Positions 44,031 to 53,630 are shown, numbered from the stretch's first letter. The stretch: 64,000 nt of DNA from Pseudomonas yangonensis (GCF_009932725.1 NZ_BLJU01000002.1:434001-498000); one strand, 5' to 3'. Notes: generated by a model from the letters alone, not told the origin. Numbers and translations are program-made.

Positions 44031-44873
44031 ATGCACCTTGCACACCTCACCGGCGCCGGCCTCGGCCTGCGTCGCGGGCTACTCGCCGAGCTGATCGGCG
44101 ATGACGCCAGCGGCGCCGACTTTCTCGAAGTGGCGCCGGAGAACTGGATCGGTGTCGGTGGCCGGCTGGGCAAGCAGTTGCGCGCCCTGAGCGAACGTCG
44201 GCCGTTGCTGTGCCATGGTCTGTCCCTCAACCTCGGCGGCTTCGCGCCGCTGAACCTGGAGTTGCTGCACGCCATCAAGGGCTTTCTCGACGAGCACGGC
44301 GTGCTGGCCTACAGCGAACATCTGTCGGCCTGTGCCGACGATGGCCAGCTGTATGACCTGATGCCGCTGCCGTTTTCCGACGAGTCGGTGCTGCGCATCG
44401 CCGAGCGCGTGCGTATCGTTCAGGACGTGCTGGAAAGGCCGTTGATCATCGAGAACGTCTCGGCCTATGCGCGCCTGCCCGGCGAGCTGGACGAGGCGGA
44501 TTTCGTTCGCGCCGTGCTGGAACGTGCCGACTGCCAGCTGCTGCTGGACGTCAACAACGTCTACGTCAACAGCCTGAACTTCGGCTTCGATGCCGAAGCC
44601 TATATCGCCGCGATGCCGAGTGAGCGTATCGCCTATCTGCATGTCGCCGGTCATTACGACCAGGCGGCAGACCTGAAGATCGACACCCACGGTGCGCCGG
44701 TGATCGACCCGGTGTGGACGCTGCTCAGCAGCGCTTATGCGCTGCATGGCGTACGCCCGACGCTGCTGGAACGCGACTTCAACTTCCCGCCGCTGGCCGA
44801 GCTGTATGCCGAGCTGGCGCATATCCGCAGCCTGCAGCAGGCCGTGCAACCGCTGAGCAGGTACGGCACATGA
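44031..44873 (+). CDS. hvfB: DUF692 multinuclear iron oxidase (HvfB/BufB-like)
   Basis: 280 residues, TIM-barrel DUF692/MNIO family. Typical segments are GAGLGLRRGLL, DFLEVAPENWIG, LCHGLSLNLGG, YSEHLSACAD and LLLDVNNVYVNS, which carry the His/Asp/Glu iron ligands. These enzymes modify cysteines in the partner precursor with O2. GGAGG lies upstream of ATG 44031. Its stop overlaps the next gene (ATGA). Confidence 0.92.
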   Translation: MHLAHLTGAGLGLRRGLLAELIGDDASGADFLEVAPENWIGVGGRLGKQLRALSERRPLLCHGLSLNLGGFAPLNLELLHAIKGFLDEHGVLAYSEHLSACADDGQLYDLMPLPFSDESVLRIAERVRIVQDVLERPLIIENVSAYARLPGELDEADFVRAVLERADCQLLLDVNNVYVNSLNFGFDAEAYIAAMPSERIAYLHVAGHYDQAADLKIDTHGAPVIDPVWTLLSSAYALHGVRPTLLERDFNFPPLAELYAELAHIRSLQQAVQPLSRYGT

Positions 44874-45580
44874 GCGGCATTCAGCAGCAGCGCGACTTCG
44901 CTGCACGTATTCGCCAGCCTGAGGCGCAGTCTTTGCTGCCGGGCATCACGGCCGAGCGCATGGCGGTCTACGAGGAGCTGTTCTTCAACAACGTCGCCAG
45001 CCTGGTGGGCGGCGCCTTTCCGGTGCTGCGTGGGGTTCTCGGGGCAGAGCGCTGGCAGCGGTTGCTGCGCGCGTTCTTCGCCGAGCACCGGGCGAGCACG
45101 CCGTACTTTCTCGAGATCAGTCAGGAGTTCATTGCCTGGCTGCAGCAGGGCTATCGCCCTGAGCCTGACGACCCTGCCTTCGTGCTGGAGCTGGCGCACT
45201 ACGAGTGGGTCGAGCTGGCACTGGACGTCAGCGACGCGCAGGTGCCCGCGCAAGGCTGGTCACCGCTGGCCTGGCCGTTGGCCTACCAGTGGCCGGTGCA
45301 GATGATCGGTGCCGATCACTGCCCCACGCAGCCACCGGTCGAGCCGACCTGCCTGCTGGTCTGGCGCGACCGCCAGGATCAGGTGCGCTTCATGCAGCTG
45401 GCGCCGTTCGCCTATCAGCTGGCGCTGCGGCTGCAGGCTGGCGAGCCGTCTGGGCAGGCGCTACAGGCGCTGGCCATCGAGCACGGCCTGGCTGCCGACC
45501 ACCGTTACTTCACCAACGCCCGCGCGCTGCTGGATGACTGGCAGGCGCGCGATATCTGGTTTCCCCATTCCGAGGACTGA
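44870..45580 (+). CDS. hvfC: DUF2063 precursor-recognition protein (HvfC/BufC-like)
   Basis: 236 residues. The N-terminal DUF2063 domain (QQRDFAARIRQPEA, YEELFFNNVASLVGGAFPVL) and a C-terminal domain match the partner proteins that deliver the precursor peptide to the DUF692 enzyme. The start overlaps the stop of hvfB, so the two are translationally coupled. Confidence 0.9.
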   Translation: MSGIQQQRDFAARIRQPEAQSLLPGITAERMAVYEELFFNNVASLVGGAFPVLRGVLGAERWQRLLRAFFAEHRASTPYFLEISQEFIAWLQQGYRPEPDDPAFVLELAHYEWVELALDVSDAQVPAQGWSPLAWPLAYQWPVQMIGADHCPTQPPVEPTCLLVWRDRQDQVRFMQLAPFAYQLALRLQAGEPSGQALQALAIEHGLAADHRYFTNARALLDDWQARDIWFPHSED

Positions 45581-45585
45581 CCGCC

Positions 45586-46185
45586 ATGATCGCTTTGCTC
45601 AATCGCTTCCAGGACGCGCTGGAGGCTACCCGGCGCCTGGATTTTCTCGGCCCGCTGCTGCTGCGCCTGTATCTGGTGCCGGTGTTCTGGATGGCCGGTA
45701 CACAGAAACTGGCCGACATCGACGCTACCGCCGCTTGGTTCGGCAACCCGGACTGGGGCCTGGGCCTGCCATTTCCCGAGCTACTGGCCTGGGCGGCAGC
45801 GCTGACCGAGGCCGGTGGCGCCATTCTGCTGTTGTTCGGCTTTGCCGTGCGCTGGATCAGCATTCCACTGATCGTCACCATGCTGGTGGCGATCTTCGCC
45901 GTGCACTGGCCCTATGGCTGGCAGGCGATTGCCGACCCGTCCGCGCCGTTCGCCAACGAGCGCGTGCTGGCGGCGGCGGAGAAGCTCGAACGGGCGCGCA
46001 GCATCCTGCGTGAGCACGGCAATTACGACTGGCTGACTGGTAGCGGCAAGTTCGTGGTGCTGAACAACGGCATCGAGTTCGCCGCCACCTACCTGGTGAT
46101 GCTGGTGGCGTTGTTCTTCAGCGGGGCAGGGCGCTGGTTGAGCATCGATTACTGGCTCGCGCGACGTTTCCGAACTCCGCGCTAA
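45586..46185 (+). CDS. hvfX: DoxX-family membrane protein (HvfX-like)
   Basis: 199 residues with four or so transmembrane segments and the DoxX pattern LRLYLVPVFWMAGTQKLADI. It is the last gene of the operon, 5 bp after hvfC. DoxX proteins are regular members of hvf/buf operons; their role in maturation or redox is unclear. The stop codon falls at the outermost bases of a MITE-like element. Confidence 0.88.
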   Translation: MIALLNRFQDALEATRRLDFLGPLLLRLYLVPVFWMAGTQKLADIDATAAWFGNPDWGLGLPFPELLAWAAALTEAGGAILLLFGFAVRWISIPLIVTMLVAIFAVHWPYGWQAIADPSAPFANERVLAAAEKLERARSILREHGNYDWLTGSGKFVVLNNGIEFAATYLVMLVALFFSGAGRWLSIDYWLARRFRTPR

Positions 46186-46377
46186 GCAGGCCACTGAAAA
46201 ACTACCTGCGTTGGCAATACTGCGTTAAAAAACGACCTCGCGTGCGAGCCCAGTCAAAATGCTCATTTACAGCACGTAAACCCGAGTGCGGGCCCAGTGC
46301 TTTTTTCGGCCGTTTTTGCGGGGCCGCCATCGGTATTGTCTTGCCTGCCTCGCCTACGTTTTTCAGCGGCCTGCTAA
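46183..46377. mobile_element. MITE-like element (about 195 bp)
   Basis: The ends are inverted repeats: TAAGCAGGCCACTGAAAAAC on the left and, on the opposite strand from the right, TTAGCAGGCCGCTGAAAAAC. The interior is non-coding. The stop codon of the DoxX gene and that of the convergent AraC gene both lie in the terminal repeats. Confidence 0.7.
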
Positions 46378-47408
46378 CCCAGCGGATTGTCGCGGCGCCG
46401 GCTCTCACGAAATTCGCCCGGCGTCTGCCCGGTCCAGCCCTTGAAGCTGCGGTGGAAGGAGCGCGCCTCGGTGAAACCGAGGTAGCAGGCAATGTCCTGG
46501 ATCGCCAGGTCGCTGCGCAGCAGGTAGTGCTCGGCCAGCTCCTGGCGCAGCTCGTCGAGAATCTGCTGATAGCTGGTGCCGGCCTGCTGCAGGTGGCGCT
46601 GCAGGGTGCGCACGGTCATGTCGAACTTCTCCGCCACCCGTTCCTTGCGCGGCAGGCCGTCCTTGAGCAGCAGGCGCAGGGCGTTCTTCACCCGCTGCGG
46701 CAGCGGCTCGTCCTCGTCGAGCCCGGCCATCAGCGCCAGAGCGTGTTCCTCCAGGGTGCGCAGCAGGTTGGCGTCGGCCTGGCGCAGCGGCACGCCGAGG
46801 TAGTCCAGCGGCACCAGCAGGGCGTTGCAGGGTTGCTCGAACAGTACCGGGCAGCCGAACAGCGCCTGGTATTCGGCCAGCTCGGTGCCGGCCGGTTGCG
46901 CGTGCTCGAACCAGACTTCGCGCGGCGAGTGCTCGGAGTCGGCGATCCAGCGTGCGTACAGCAGCCAGGAGGCGAGCACGTTCTCCACCATGTGCCGGCG
47001 CACCTGCGGCGCCTGATGGCGACAACTCCAGATCAGCCGCACGTGATCCTCGGCGGCTTCGAGACGGCTGGTGCCCATGTCGCCCACCAGTTTCTCGTAC
47101 GGCACGATGCGGCCCATGGCTTCACCCAGGGTGGCGCAGTTCATGGCGATATAACCGAGCACGCTCCACGAGCCGGGCTGCACGAAACGCGCGGCGTGCA
47201 GGCCGAACAGCGGGTCGCCGGACACCTCCAGCAGATGCGCGAGCAGGCGTTCGTGCACCTCGCTGGGAATCCGCTTGCCGTTGTCGGCCAGATCCTGCGC
47301 CTGGACACCGGCGGCGGCCAGCGCACGGTCGATATCCAGACCGAGCTGTTCGGCTTGGCGCAGGTACTTGAGCAGAGCGGGAACCGAGGTGTAGCCGAGG
47401 TTTTCCAT
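46374..47408 (-). CDS. AraC-family regulator (Arabinose_bd/OruR type)
   Basis: 344 residues: an N-terminal Arabinose_bd-type sensor region (about 1-200) and a C-terminal AraC DNA-binding domain (KERVAEKFDMTVRTLQRHLQ, then DIACYLGFTEARSFHRSFKG). ATG 47408 gives MENLGYTSVPALLKYLRQAE. It is divergent from the flavoprotein genes and, as in the P. aeruginosa PA3027 region (from memory), is probably their regulator. Confidence 0.88.
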   Translation of the reverse strand: MENLGYTSVPALLKYLRQAEQLGLDIDRALAAAGVQAQDLADNGKRIPSEVHERLLAHLLEVSGDPLFGLHAARFVQPGSWSVLGYIAMNCATLGEAMGRIVPYEKLVGDMGTSRLEAAEDHVRLIWSCRHQAPQVRRHMVENVLASWLLYARWIADSEHSPREVWFEHAQPAGTELAEYQALFGCPVLFEQPCNALLVPLDYLGVPLRQADANLLRTLEEHALALMAGLDEDEPLPQRVKNALRLLLKDGLPRKERVAEKFDMTVRTLQRHLQQAGTSYQQILDELRQELAEHYLLRSDLAIQDIACYLGFTEARSFHRSFKGWTGQTPGEFRESRRRDNPLG

Positions 47409-47533
47409 GGATTCTTCTTGTTCTGCGAGGCCTGTCTTGATTGGCGATATGGCCTGTCCCGATTCGACAGTGACGGAAATCGGCGGCTGGCTAGTATAGG
47501 CAGCCATAAGTGCTGATCGGAATGGGGGATGCG

Positions 47534-49129
47534 ATGCGACGCTGGAACGGATGGGGAGACGAAGCGACCGAGGTGGAACTGCCGGCCCATGGCGAGGCCT
47601 TTCTCGCGGAGCTGATCGGGCCGGGGCAGCGCCTGGCCGACGCCAGCCTGCAGGACGTGCTGGCGCGTGTGCCGGCCTCGCGTCTGGCCCCGCATCCGCT
47701 GATCAGCGTTGATGCCGACGTGCGCGTGCGCCATGCCCGTGGCCAGAGCCTGCCGGACTGGCTGGCCATGCGCTCCGGCGAGTTCGGCCTGTTTCCCGAT
47801 GGCGTCGCCTGCCCGGAAAGCGCCGAGCAGATCCGCGAGCTGCTGGCCTGGGCACAGAAGCATGACGTCACCCTGATCCCCTACGGTGGCGGCACTTCGG
47901 TGGCCGGCCACATCAACCCGCAGGCCGGGCAGCGCCCGGTGCTGACCCTGTCGCTGGAGCGCATGACGCGCCTGCTGGATATCGACGAGGACAGCCTGAT
48001 CGCCACCTTCGGCCCTGGCGCCAACGGCCCGCAGGTGGAAAGCCAGTTGCGCGCGCGCGGCTATACGCTGGGCCACTTCCCGCAATCCTGGGAGCTGTCG
48101 ACCCTCGGCGGCTGGGTCGCCAGCCGCTCCAGCGGTCAGCAGTCGCTGCGCTACGGGCGCATCGAGCAACTGTTCGCCGGCGGCAAGCTGGAAACCTTCG
48201 CCGGCACTCTGGAGATTCCCACCTTCCCGGCGTCGGCCGCCGGCCCCGATCTGCGCGAGCTGGTGCTGGGTTCGGAAGGGCGTTTCGGGGTGATCTCCGA
48301 GGTGCGCGTGCGTATCAGCCGTCTGGCCGAGCAGGAGCGCTTCTACGCGGTATTCCTGCCCAACTGGCAACAGGCGCTGAGCGCCATTCGCAGTCTGGCT
48401 CAGGCGCGTGTGCCGCTGTCCATGCTGCGCCTGTCCAACGCCATCGAAACCCGCACCCAGCTGGCCCTGGCCGGCCACCCGCAGCAGATCGCGCTGCTGG
48501 AAAAGTACCTGGCGCTGCGCGGCGCCCGTGACGAGAAATGCATGCTGACCTTCGGCGTCACCGGCAGCCGGGTACAGAACGCCGCCTCGCTGAAACAGAC
48601 GCGGCGCCTGCTGAAAGGCTTTGGCGGGGTGTTCACCGGCACCCTGCTGGGCAAGAAGTGGGAGCATAACCGCTTTCGCTTCCCCTATCTGCGTCACGGT
48701 CTGTGGGAGCGCGGCTACCTGGTGGACACCCTGGAAACCGCCACCGACTGGTCCAACGTCGACAACCTGTTGAACAAGGTCGAGGCCAGCCTGCGTGACG
48801 AGCTGACCGGGGAGGGCGAGCGGGTGCACGTGTTCACCCACCTGTCGCACGTCTACGGCGAGGGTTCGAGCATCTACACCACCTACGTGTTCCGCCCCGG
48901 CGCCGACTACGCCGAGGCGATGGCGCGCTGGCAGCGGCTCAAGGCGGCGGCCAGCCGCACCATCGCCGAGAATCGCGGCACCATCAGCCATCAGCACGGC
49001 GTCGGTCGTGACCACGCACCTTATCTGGCGGCGGAGAAGGGCGAGCTGGGCATGGCTACGCTGCGCAGCCTGGCCACGCATTTCGACCCGGAGCAGCGCC
49101 TGGCTCCCGGCGTGCTGTTGCAGGATTGA
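47534..49129 (+). CDS. FAD-binding oxidase, alkyl-DHAP-synthase-like
   Basis: 531 residues. The PCMH-type FAD domain (LIPYGGGTSVAGHINP, GANGPQVESQLRARGYTLGH) and the C-terminal domain (THLSHVYGEGSSIY, ENRGTISHQHGVGRDHAPYL) match the D-lactate/alkyl-DHAP synthase flavoproteins. ATG 47534 is chosen with GGGG upstream; 47522 is possible. It ends 2 bp before the GlpD-like gene, so the two are co-transcribed. Confidence 0.85.
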   Translation: MRRWNGWGDEATEVELPAHGEAFLAELIGPGQRLADASLQDVLARVPASRLAPHPLISVDADVRVRHARGQSLPDWLAMRSGEFGLFPDGVACPESAEQIRELLAWAQKHDVTLIPYGGGTSVAGHINPQAGQRPVLTLSLERMTRLLDIDEDSLIATFGPGANGPQVESQLRARGYTLGHFPQSWELSTLGGWVASRSSGQQSLRYGRIEQLFAGGKLETFAGTLEIPTFPASAAGPDLRELVLGSEGRFGVISEVRVRISRLAEQERFYAVFLPNWQQALSAIRSLAQARVPLSMLRLSNAIETRTQLALAGHPQQIALLEKYLALRGARDEKCMLTFGVTGSRVQNAASLKQTRRLLKGFGGVFTGTLLGKKWEHNRFRFPYLRHGLWERGYLVDTLETATDWSNVDNLLNKVEASLRDELTGEGERVHVFTHLSHVYGEGSSIYTTYVFRPGADYAEAMARWQRLKAAASRTIAENRGTISHQHGVGRDHAPYLAAEKGELGMATLRSLATHFDPEQRLAPGVLLQD

Positions 49130-49131
49130 GC

Positions 49132-50715
49132 ATGGAACTTTGGAACGCCCGCTGGCGCGAGCGTGCGCTGCCCGAGCTGGCCGCGTATGACTGGGATCTG
49201 CTGGTGATCGGCGGCGGCATCTGCGGCGCCGGCATCCTGCGGGAGGCGGCGCGACGCGGCTGGCGCTGCCTGCTGCTGGAGCAGCGCGACTTTGCCTGGG
49301 GCACCTCCAGTCGCTCGTCGAAGATGGTGCACGGTGGCCTGCGCTACGTCGCCAAGGGCCAGCTGGGGCTGACCCGCGACTCGGTGCGCGAGCGCCAGCG
49401 CCTGCTCGGCGAGGCGCCGGGGCTGGTGGAGCCGCTGAGTTTCGTCATGCCGCATTACCGCGGCGGCTTCCCCGGGCCGAAGGTATTCGGCGGCCTGCTG
49501 AGCCTGTACGACGCCCTGGCCGGCAAGCGCAACCATCTGTTCTACCCGCTGCAGCAGCTGCGTTACCTGGCGCCGGGCATCCGTGAGGACGGCCTGCTCG
49601 GCGGCACGCGCTTCTTCGACGCGGTGACCGACGATGCCCGCCTGGTGCAGCGCGTGCTGTGCGAGGCACGTGCCGAAGGCGCAGAGGCGCTCAATGGCAT
49701 GCGTGTGGTCGAGTTGTTGCGTGAAGCGGGACAGGTGCTCGGCGTGCTCGCCGAGGATGTGGAAACGGGCAAGCAGTACCGCCTGCGCAGCCGCGCCGTG
49801 GCGCAAGCCACAGGTGCCTGGGCCGATCGCCTGCGTCAGCCTGGCAATGGCCGCATCCGTCCGCTGCGCGGCAGCCATCTGCTGCTGGCCGGCTGGCGCC
49901 TGCCGGTGGCGCATGCCTTCAGCTTTATGCATGCGGCCGATGGCCGGCCGGTATTCGTCTTCCCCTGGGAGGGCGCGACGGTGATCGGCACCACCGATCT
50001 GGATCATGCGGACGATCTGGACACCGAGGCGGCGATCAGCAAGGAGGAGGTCGATTACCTGCTAGCCGCCTGTGCCCAGCAATTTCCGTGCGCCGAAGTG
50101 ACGCGCGGCGACGTGCTGTCGACCTGGGCCGGCGTGCGCCCGGTGGTGAGCGATGGCAGCGCCGGGCTGAAACCCTCGGACGAGAAGCGCGAACATGCGC
50201 TATGGATCGAACCAGGCAGCGTGACCCTGGCTGGCGGCAAGCTGACCACCTTTCGCCTGCTGGCGCTGGAGGTACTGCGCGCCTGCGCGGGCTTTGTCGG
50301 CAAAGCGGTGGACGATCAGGGCGGCGCGGTCTTCGCTGCGAGTACACCGAGGCCGATGCCGGCATTGACTCCGGCGCAGCAACGCCGGCTGGCCGGCCGC
50401 CATGGCCGCCAGCTGGGCGAGGTGCTGCGTCTTATCGACGAGGTGGGCGGCGATTGCGTCGCGGGTACGAACACCCTGTGGGCCGAGCTGGCCTGGGCCG
50501 CCGAGGGCGAGCTGGTGCTGCACCTGGACGACCTGCTGCTGCGCCGCACGCGCCTGGGCCTGCTCTTGGCCGAAGGCGGCCGCGCCGAACTGCCGCGCAT
50601 CCGCGCGCTGTGCCAGCCGCGCCTGGGTTGGAACGATGCACGCTGGCAGCAGGAAGAGACGGATTACCTGGCGTTGTGGCGGCGTTGCTATAGCCTGCCG
50701 GATGACAGCGAATGA
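49132..50715 (+). CDS. GlpD-like FAD-dependent glycerol-3-phosphate dehydrogenase/oxidase
   Basis: 527 residues. The Rossmann fold LVIGGGICGAGILREAARRG, SSRSSKMVHGGLRYV and the late TLAGGKLTTFRLLA are those of the GlpD family. It converts glycerol-3-phosphate or a similar polyol phosphate to the ketone. It follows the alkyl-DHAP-synthase-like gene at once, which suggests a shared substrate, but it may not be the main GlpD of the cell. Confidence 0.88.
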   Translation: MELWNARWRERALPELAAYDWDLLVIGGGICGAGILREAARRGWRCLLLEQRDFAWGTSSRSSKMVHGGLRYVAKGQLGLTRDSVRERQRLLGEAPGLVEPLSFVMPHYRGGFPGPKVFGGLLSLYDALAGKRNHLFYPLQQLRYLAPGIREDGLLGGTRFFDAVTDDARLVQRVLCEARAEGAEALNGMRVVELLREAGQVLGVLAEDVETGKQYRLRSRAVAQATGAWADRLRQPGNGRIRPLRGSHLLLAGWRLPVAHAFSFMHAADGRPVFVFPWEGATVIGTTDLDHADDLDTEAAISKEEVDYLLAACAQQFPCAEVTRGDVLSTWAGVRPVVSDGSAGLKPSDEKREHALWIEPGSVTLAGGKLTTFRLLALEVLRACAGFVGKAVDDQGGAVFAASTPRPMPALTPAQQRRLAGRHGRQLGEVLRLIDEVGGDCVAGTNTLWAELAWAAEGELVLHLDDLLLRRTRLGLLLAEGGRAELPRIRALCQPRLGWNDARWQQEETDYLALWRRCYSLPDDSE

Positions 50716-50772
50716 TGTGCGTAGGGTGCACCGTGGGCACTGGCAATCCACTGCTACCCGGGCCTGTCGCTT

Positions 50773-51052
50773 GTAGCCCGGATGCAATCCGGGGATGAAC
50801 GACGATGCAGCTCCCGGCTTTCATCCGGGCTACGTAGCTAGATTGCGGCAACTCCGATCAGCTCCCTCTCCCGCTTGCGGGAGAGGGTTGGGGAGAGGGA
50901 AGGCGTTTATTCGCAGGCCACCTGGCTCAGACGGAACACCCTCTCCCCCGGCCCCCGCTCTGCGCCCCAGCCCTTCGCAGAGCTCAGGGCGCTTCAGCGG
51001 GCGAAGCAGTGCTTCGCTATTTCCGCTTACGCCCCATAAATGGGAGAGGGGA
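50773..51052. repeat. dispersed repeats between GlpD-like and kinase genes
   Basis: 50773-50833 is a TAGCCCGGATGCAATCCGGG-type hairpin with a matching arm ending CCGGGCTAC. 50864-50887 is the hairpin CCCTCTCCCGC/GCGGGAGAGGG. Further arms run to 51052, ending CATAAATGGGAGAGGGG, the same element as at 19893. No gene is seen between 50716 and 51074. Confidence 0.75.
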
Positions 51053-51074
51053 GACATAACAAAAGGACCACACC

Positions 51075-52634
51075 TTGAGCGAACCAAGCTACCTGCTGAG
51101 CATCGACAACGGCACCCAGAGCGTGCGAGCGCTGCTGTTCGATACCCAAGGCAACCTGCTGGCCAAGGGCAAGGTCGAGCTCGACCCCTATTTCTCCAGC
51201 CAGCCGGGCTGGGCCGAGCAGGACCCGGAATACTACTGGGCCAGCCTCGGCGAGGCCTGCCGGCTGCTGTGGCAGCAGGTGAATATCGACCGCCGCCTGA
51301 TCCGCGGCGTCGCCGTTACCACCCAGCGCGGCAGCATCATCCATGTCGACGAGCAGGGTGCGCCGCTGCGCCCGGCGATTCTCTGGCTCGACCAGCGCCG
51401 CGCCGAGGTGCAGGGACGGATCAAGGGCCCCTGGGGCTGGCTGTTCAAGCTGGCGCGGGCCGAGGAGGCGGTGGATCACTTCCGCGCCCAGGCCGAGGTC
51501 AACTGGGTGGCTCAGCATCAGCCGGACATCGCGAATCGCGCGCATAAGGTGCTGTTGCTCTCGGGTTTTCTCACCCAGCGCCTGTGCGGCCGCTTCGTCG
51601 ATTCCACCAGCAGCTGCGTGGCCTACCTGCCGTTCGACTACAAGCGCTTGCGCTGGGCGGCGCCGGGCGACTGGAAATGGCAGGCGCTGAAGGTGCGCCC
51701 CGAGCAACTGCCCGAGCTGTTCAAGCCGGGCGAGCGACTGGGCAGCATCACGGCCTCCGCCAGCCGTCATACCGGTATCCCCGAGGGCCTGCCGCTGATC
51801 GCCGCCGGGGCCGACAAGGCGTGCGAAGTGCTCGGCTCCGGCGCGCTGGAGGCCAGCACGGCCTGCCTGTCCTACGGAACCACCGCGACCATCAACACCA
51901 CACGCAGTCGCTATCTGGAAACCATCCGGCTGATCCCGCCTTACCCGGCGGCATTGCCGGATCATTTCAACACCGAGGTGATGATCTATCGCGGCTTCTG
52001 GATGGTCAGCTGGTTCAAGCGCGAGTTCGGCCTGCGCGAAATGCAGCGCGCCGAGGCACTGGGCGTGCCGCCCGAGGCGCTGTTCGACGAGCTGGTCAAC
52101 GCCGTGCCGCCCGGCTCCATGGGTCTGATGCTGCAGCCTTACTGGACGCCGGGCATCCGCGAGCCGGGCCTGGAGGCCAAGGGTTCGATCATCGGTTTTG
52201 GCGACGTGCACACCCGCGCGCATCTGTATCGGGCGATTCTGGAGGGATTGGCCTACGCCCTGCGTCAGGGCAAGGAGCGCATCGAGAAACGCGCCGGCAC
52301 ACGTATCGAGCGCCTGCGCGTATCAGGTGGCGGTTCACAGAGCGATGCGGCGATGCAGCTGACCGCCGATATCTTCGGCCTGCCGGCCGAGCGTCCGCAT
52401 CTGTACGAGACCAGTGGGCTGGGCGCGGCGATCAACTGCGCGGTGGGCCTGGGGCTGCACGCCGATTACCCGAGCGCCATCGCCGCCATGACCCGCGTCG
52501 GCCAGGTGTTCCAGCCGAACCCGGAGGCACAGCGCGTTTACCAGCAGCTCTACGGGCAGGTCTATCAGCGCATGTACCGTCAGCTCAAACCGCTGTACCA
52601 GCGCATTCGCAAGATCACCGGTTATCCGGCGTGA
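51075..52634 (+). CDS. FGGY-family carbohydrate kinase
   Basis: 519 residues, TTG start with AAAGGA upstream. The ATPase-fold phosphate loop LLSIDNGTQSVRALLFD, the AVTTQRGS and LWLDQRR segments and the C-terminal VSGGGSQSDAAMQLTADIFG define a ribulokinase/glycerol-kinase-like enzyme. Given the GlpD-like and DHAP-synthase-like neighbours, a glycerol-like or short polyol substrate is likely; the exact one is unknown. Confidence 0.87.
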   Translation: MSEPSYLLSIDNGTQSVRALLFDTQGNLLAKGKVELDPYFSSQPGWAEQDPEYYWASLGEACRLLWQQVNIDRRLIRGVAVTTQRGSIIHVDEQGAPLRPAILWLDQRRAEVQGRIKGPWGWLFKLARAEEAVDHFRAQAEVNWVAQHQPDIANRAHKVLLLSGFLTQRLCGRFVDSTSSCVAYLPFDYKRLRWAAPGDWKWQALKVRPEQLPELFKPGERLGSITASASRHTGIPEGLPLIAAGADKACEVLGSGALEASTACLSYGTTATINTTRSRYLETIRLIPPYPAALPDHFNTEVMIYRGFWMVSWFKREFGLREMQRAEALGVPPEALFDELVNAVPPGSMGLMLQPYWTPGIREPGLEAKGSIIGFGDVHTRAHLYRAILEGLAYALRQGKERIEKRAGTRIERLRVSGGGSQSDAAMQLTADIFGLPAERPHLYETSGLGAAINCAVGLGLHADYPSAIAAMTRVGQVFQPNPEAQRVYQQLYGQVYQRMYRQLKPLYQRIRKITGYPA

Positions 52635-52651
52635 GTTGAGTGAAGGGATTT

Positions 52652-52710
52652 GTGGGAGGGGTTTTAGCCGCGACCGAGACTATCTGGATCGCGGCTAAAG
52701 CCCCTCCTAC
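52652..52710. repeat. REP-type palindrome
   Basis: GTGGGAGGGGTTTTAGCCGC with the opposite arm GCGGCTAAAGCCCCTCCTAC, downstream of the kinase gene. Confidence 0.75.
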
Positions 52711-52720
52711 AGAAAACAAG

Positions 52721-52743
52721 TCGCCCTCCAGAGCGGAGGGCGA
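52721..52743. terminator. hairpin between convergent genes
   Basis: TCGCCCTCC and GGAGGGCGA form a 9-bp stem with a 5-nt loop, 11 bp beyond the pirin stop, with a T-rich stretch following on the minus strand. Confidence 0.65.
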
Positions 52744-52754
52744 TTGGTTTGGCA

Positions 52755-53453
52755 TCAGGCGACATCCACCAGCACGATCTCGCTGTCTTCCTGGGCCTCG
52801 ACGCGGATCAGCGCTTCATCGGCGATGGCCACGCCATCACGTGCCTTGGCCGCTACGCCGTTGACGGTGAAGGCGCCGGTGGCGCCCACCAGATAGGCCT
52901 TGCGACCGGGCTGCAGCACGTACTCGGCGCTTTGCCCAGCCTTGATCGTGGCCGCTACCAGGCGTGCGTCAGTGCGGATGCGCAGGGCATCGACGTCTTC
53001 CTCGTAGCCGCTGGCCAGGGTGACGAAGGCTCCGGAGCGATCGCCTTTGGGGAACGGCTTGGCCCCCCAGGACGGCGGCAACCCGGCCTGGTTCGGCTGG
53101 ATCCAGATCTGGAAGATCCTGGTGGTCTCGTCCTCCAGGTTGTACTCGCTGTGGGCGATGCCGGTGCCGGCGCTCATCACCTGCACGTCGCCGGCTTCGG
53201 TACGTCCCTTGTTGCCCAGGTTGTCCTCGTGGCTGATCGCCCCTTCGCGGACGTAGGTGATGATTTCCATGTCGCGGTGCGGATGCGGCGGGAAGCCCGA
53301 ATGCGGGGCGATCTCGTCGTCGTTCCAGACGCGCAGGCGGCCCCAGTTCATCCGCTCGGCGTCATAGTATTCAGCGAACGAGAAATGGTGGCGGGCATTC
53401 AGCCAGCCGTGATGAGCGCCACCGAGTTGTTCGAACGGACGTACATCGATCAT
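52755..53453 (-). CDS. pirin-family protein (YhhW-like)
   Basis: 232 residues, a bicupin. The metal ligands His57, His59 (HPHRDME) and His101, Glu103 (GIAHSEYN) are all present. YhhW has quercetin 2,3-dioxygenase activity in vitro; cellular role unclear. Start 53453 gives MIDVRPFEQLGGAHHGWLNA. A hairpin terminator follows. Confidence 0.9.
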   Translation of the reverse strand: MIDVRPFEQLGGAHHGWLNARHHFSFAEYYDAERMNWGRLRVWNDDEIAPHSGFPPHPHRDMEIITYVREGAISHEDNLGNKGRTEAGDVQVMSAGTGIAHSEYNLEDETTRIFQIWIQPNQAGLPPSWGAKPFPKGDRSGAFVTLASGYEEDVDALRIRTDARLVAATIKAGQSAEYVLQPGRKAYLVGATGAFTVNGVAAKARDGVAIADEALIRVEAQEDSEIVLVDVA

Positions 53454-53630
53454 GGTCAATCCTCCAGTCATGCACGAGGTCAGTCCCGTGCAATGTCGAT
53501 GGATAAATATTCCTTTTTGATTGATCGATTTAAAAGCGCAATATTTGCAGTTTAACTATCTATTTATTTGATTAATTTTGGCGGGAGGCACGCACTAGTC
53601 TTTCGTCTATCCGTTTCAAGGAGGACTGCG

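Noticed and set aside
47141..49081. Long minus-strand open frame opposite the FAD oxidase gene
   Set aside because: Low-complexity composition, no family match, and it overlaps a well-supported flavoprotein; a shadow frame.
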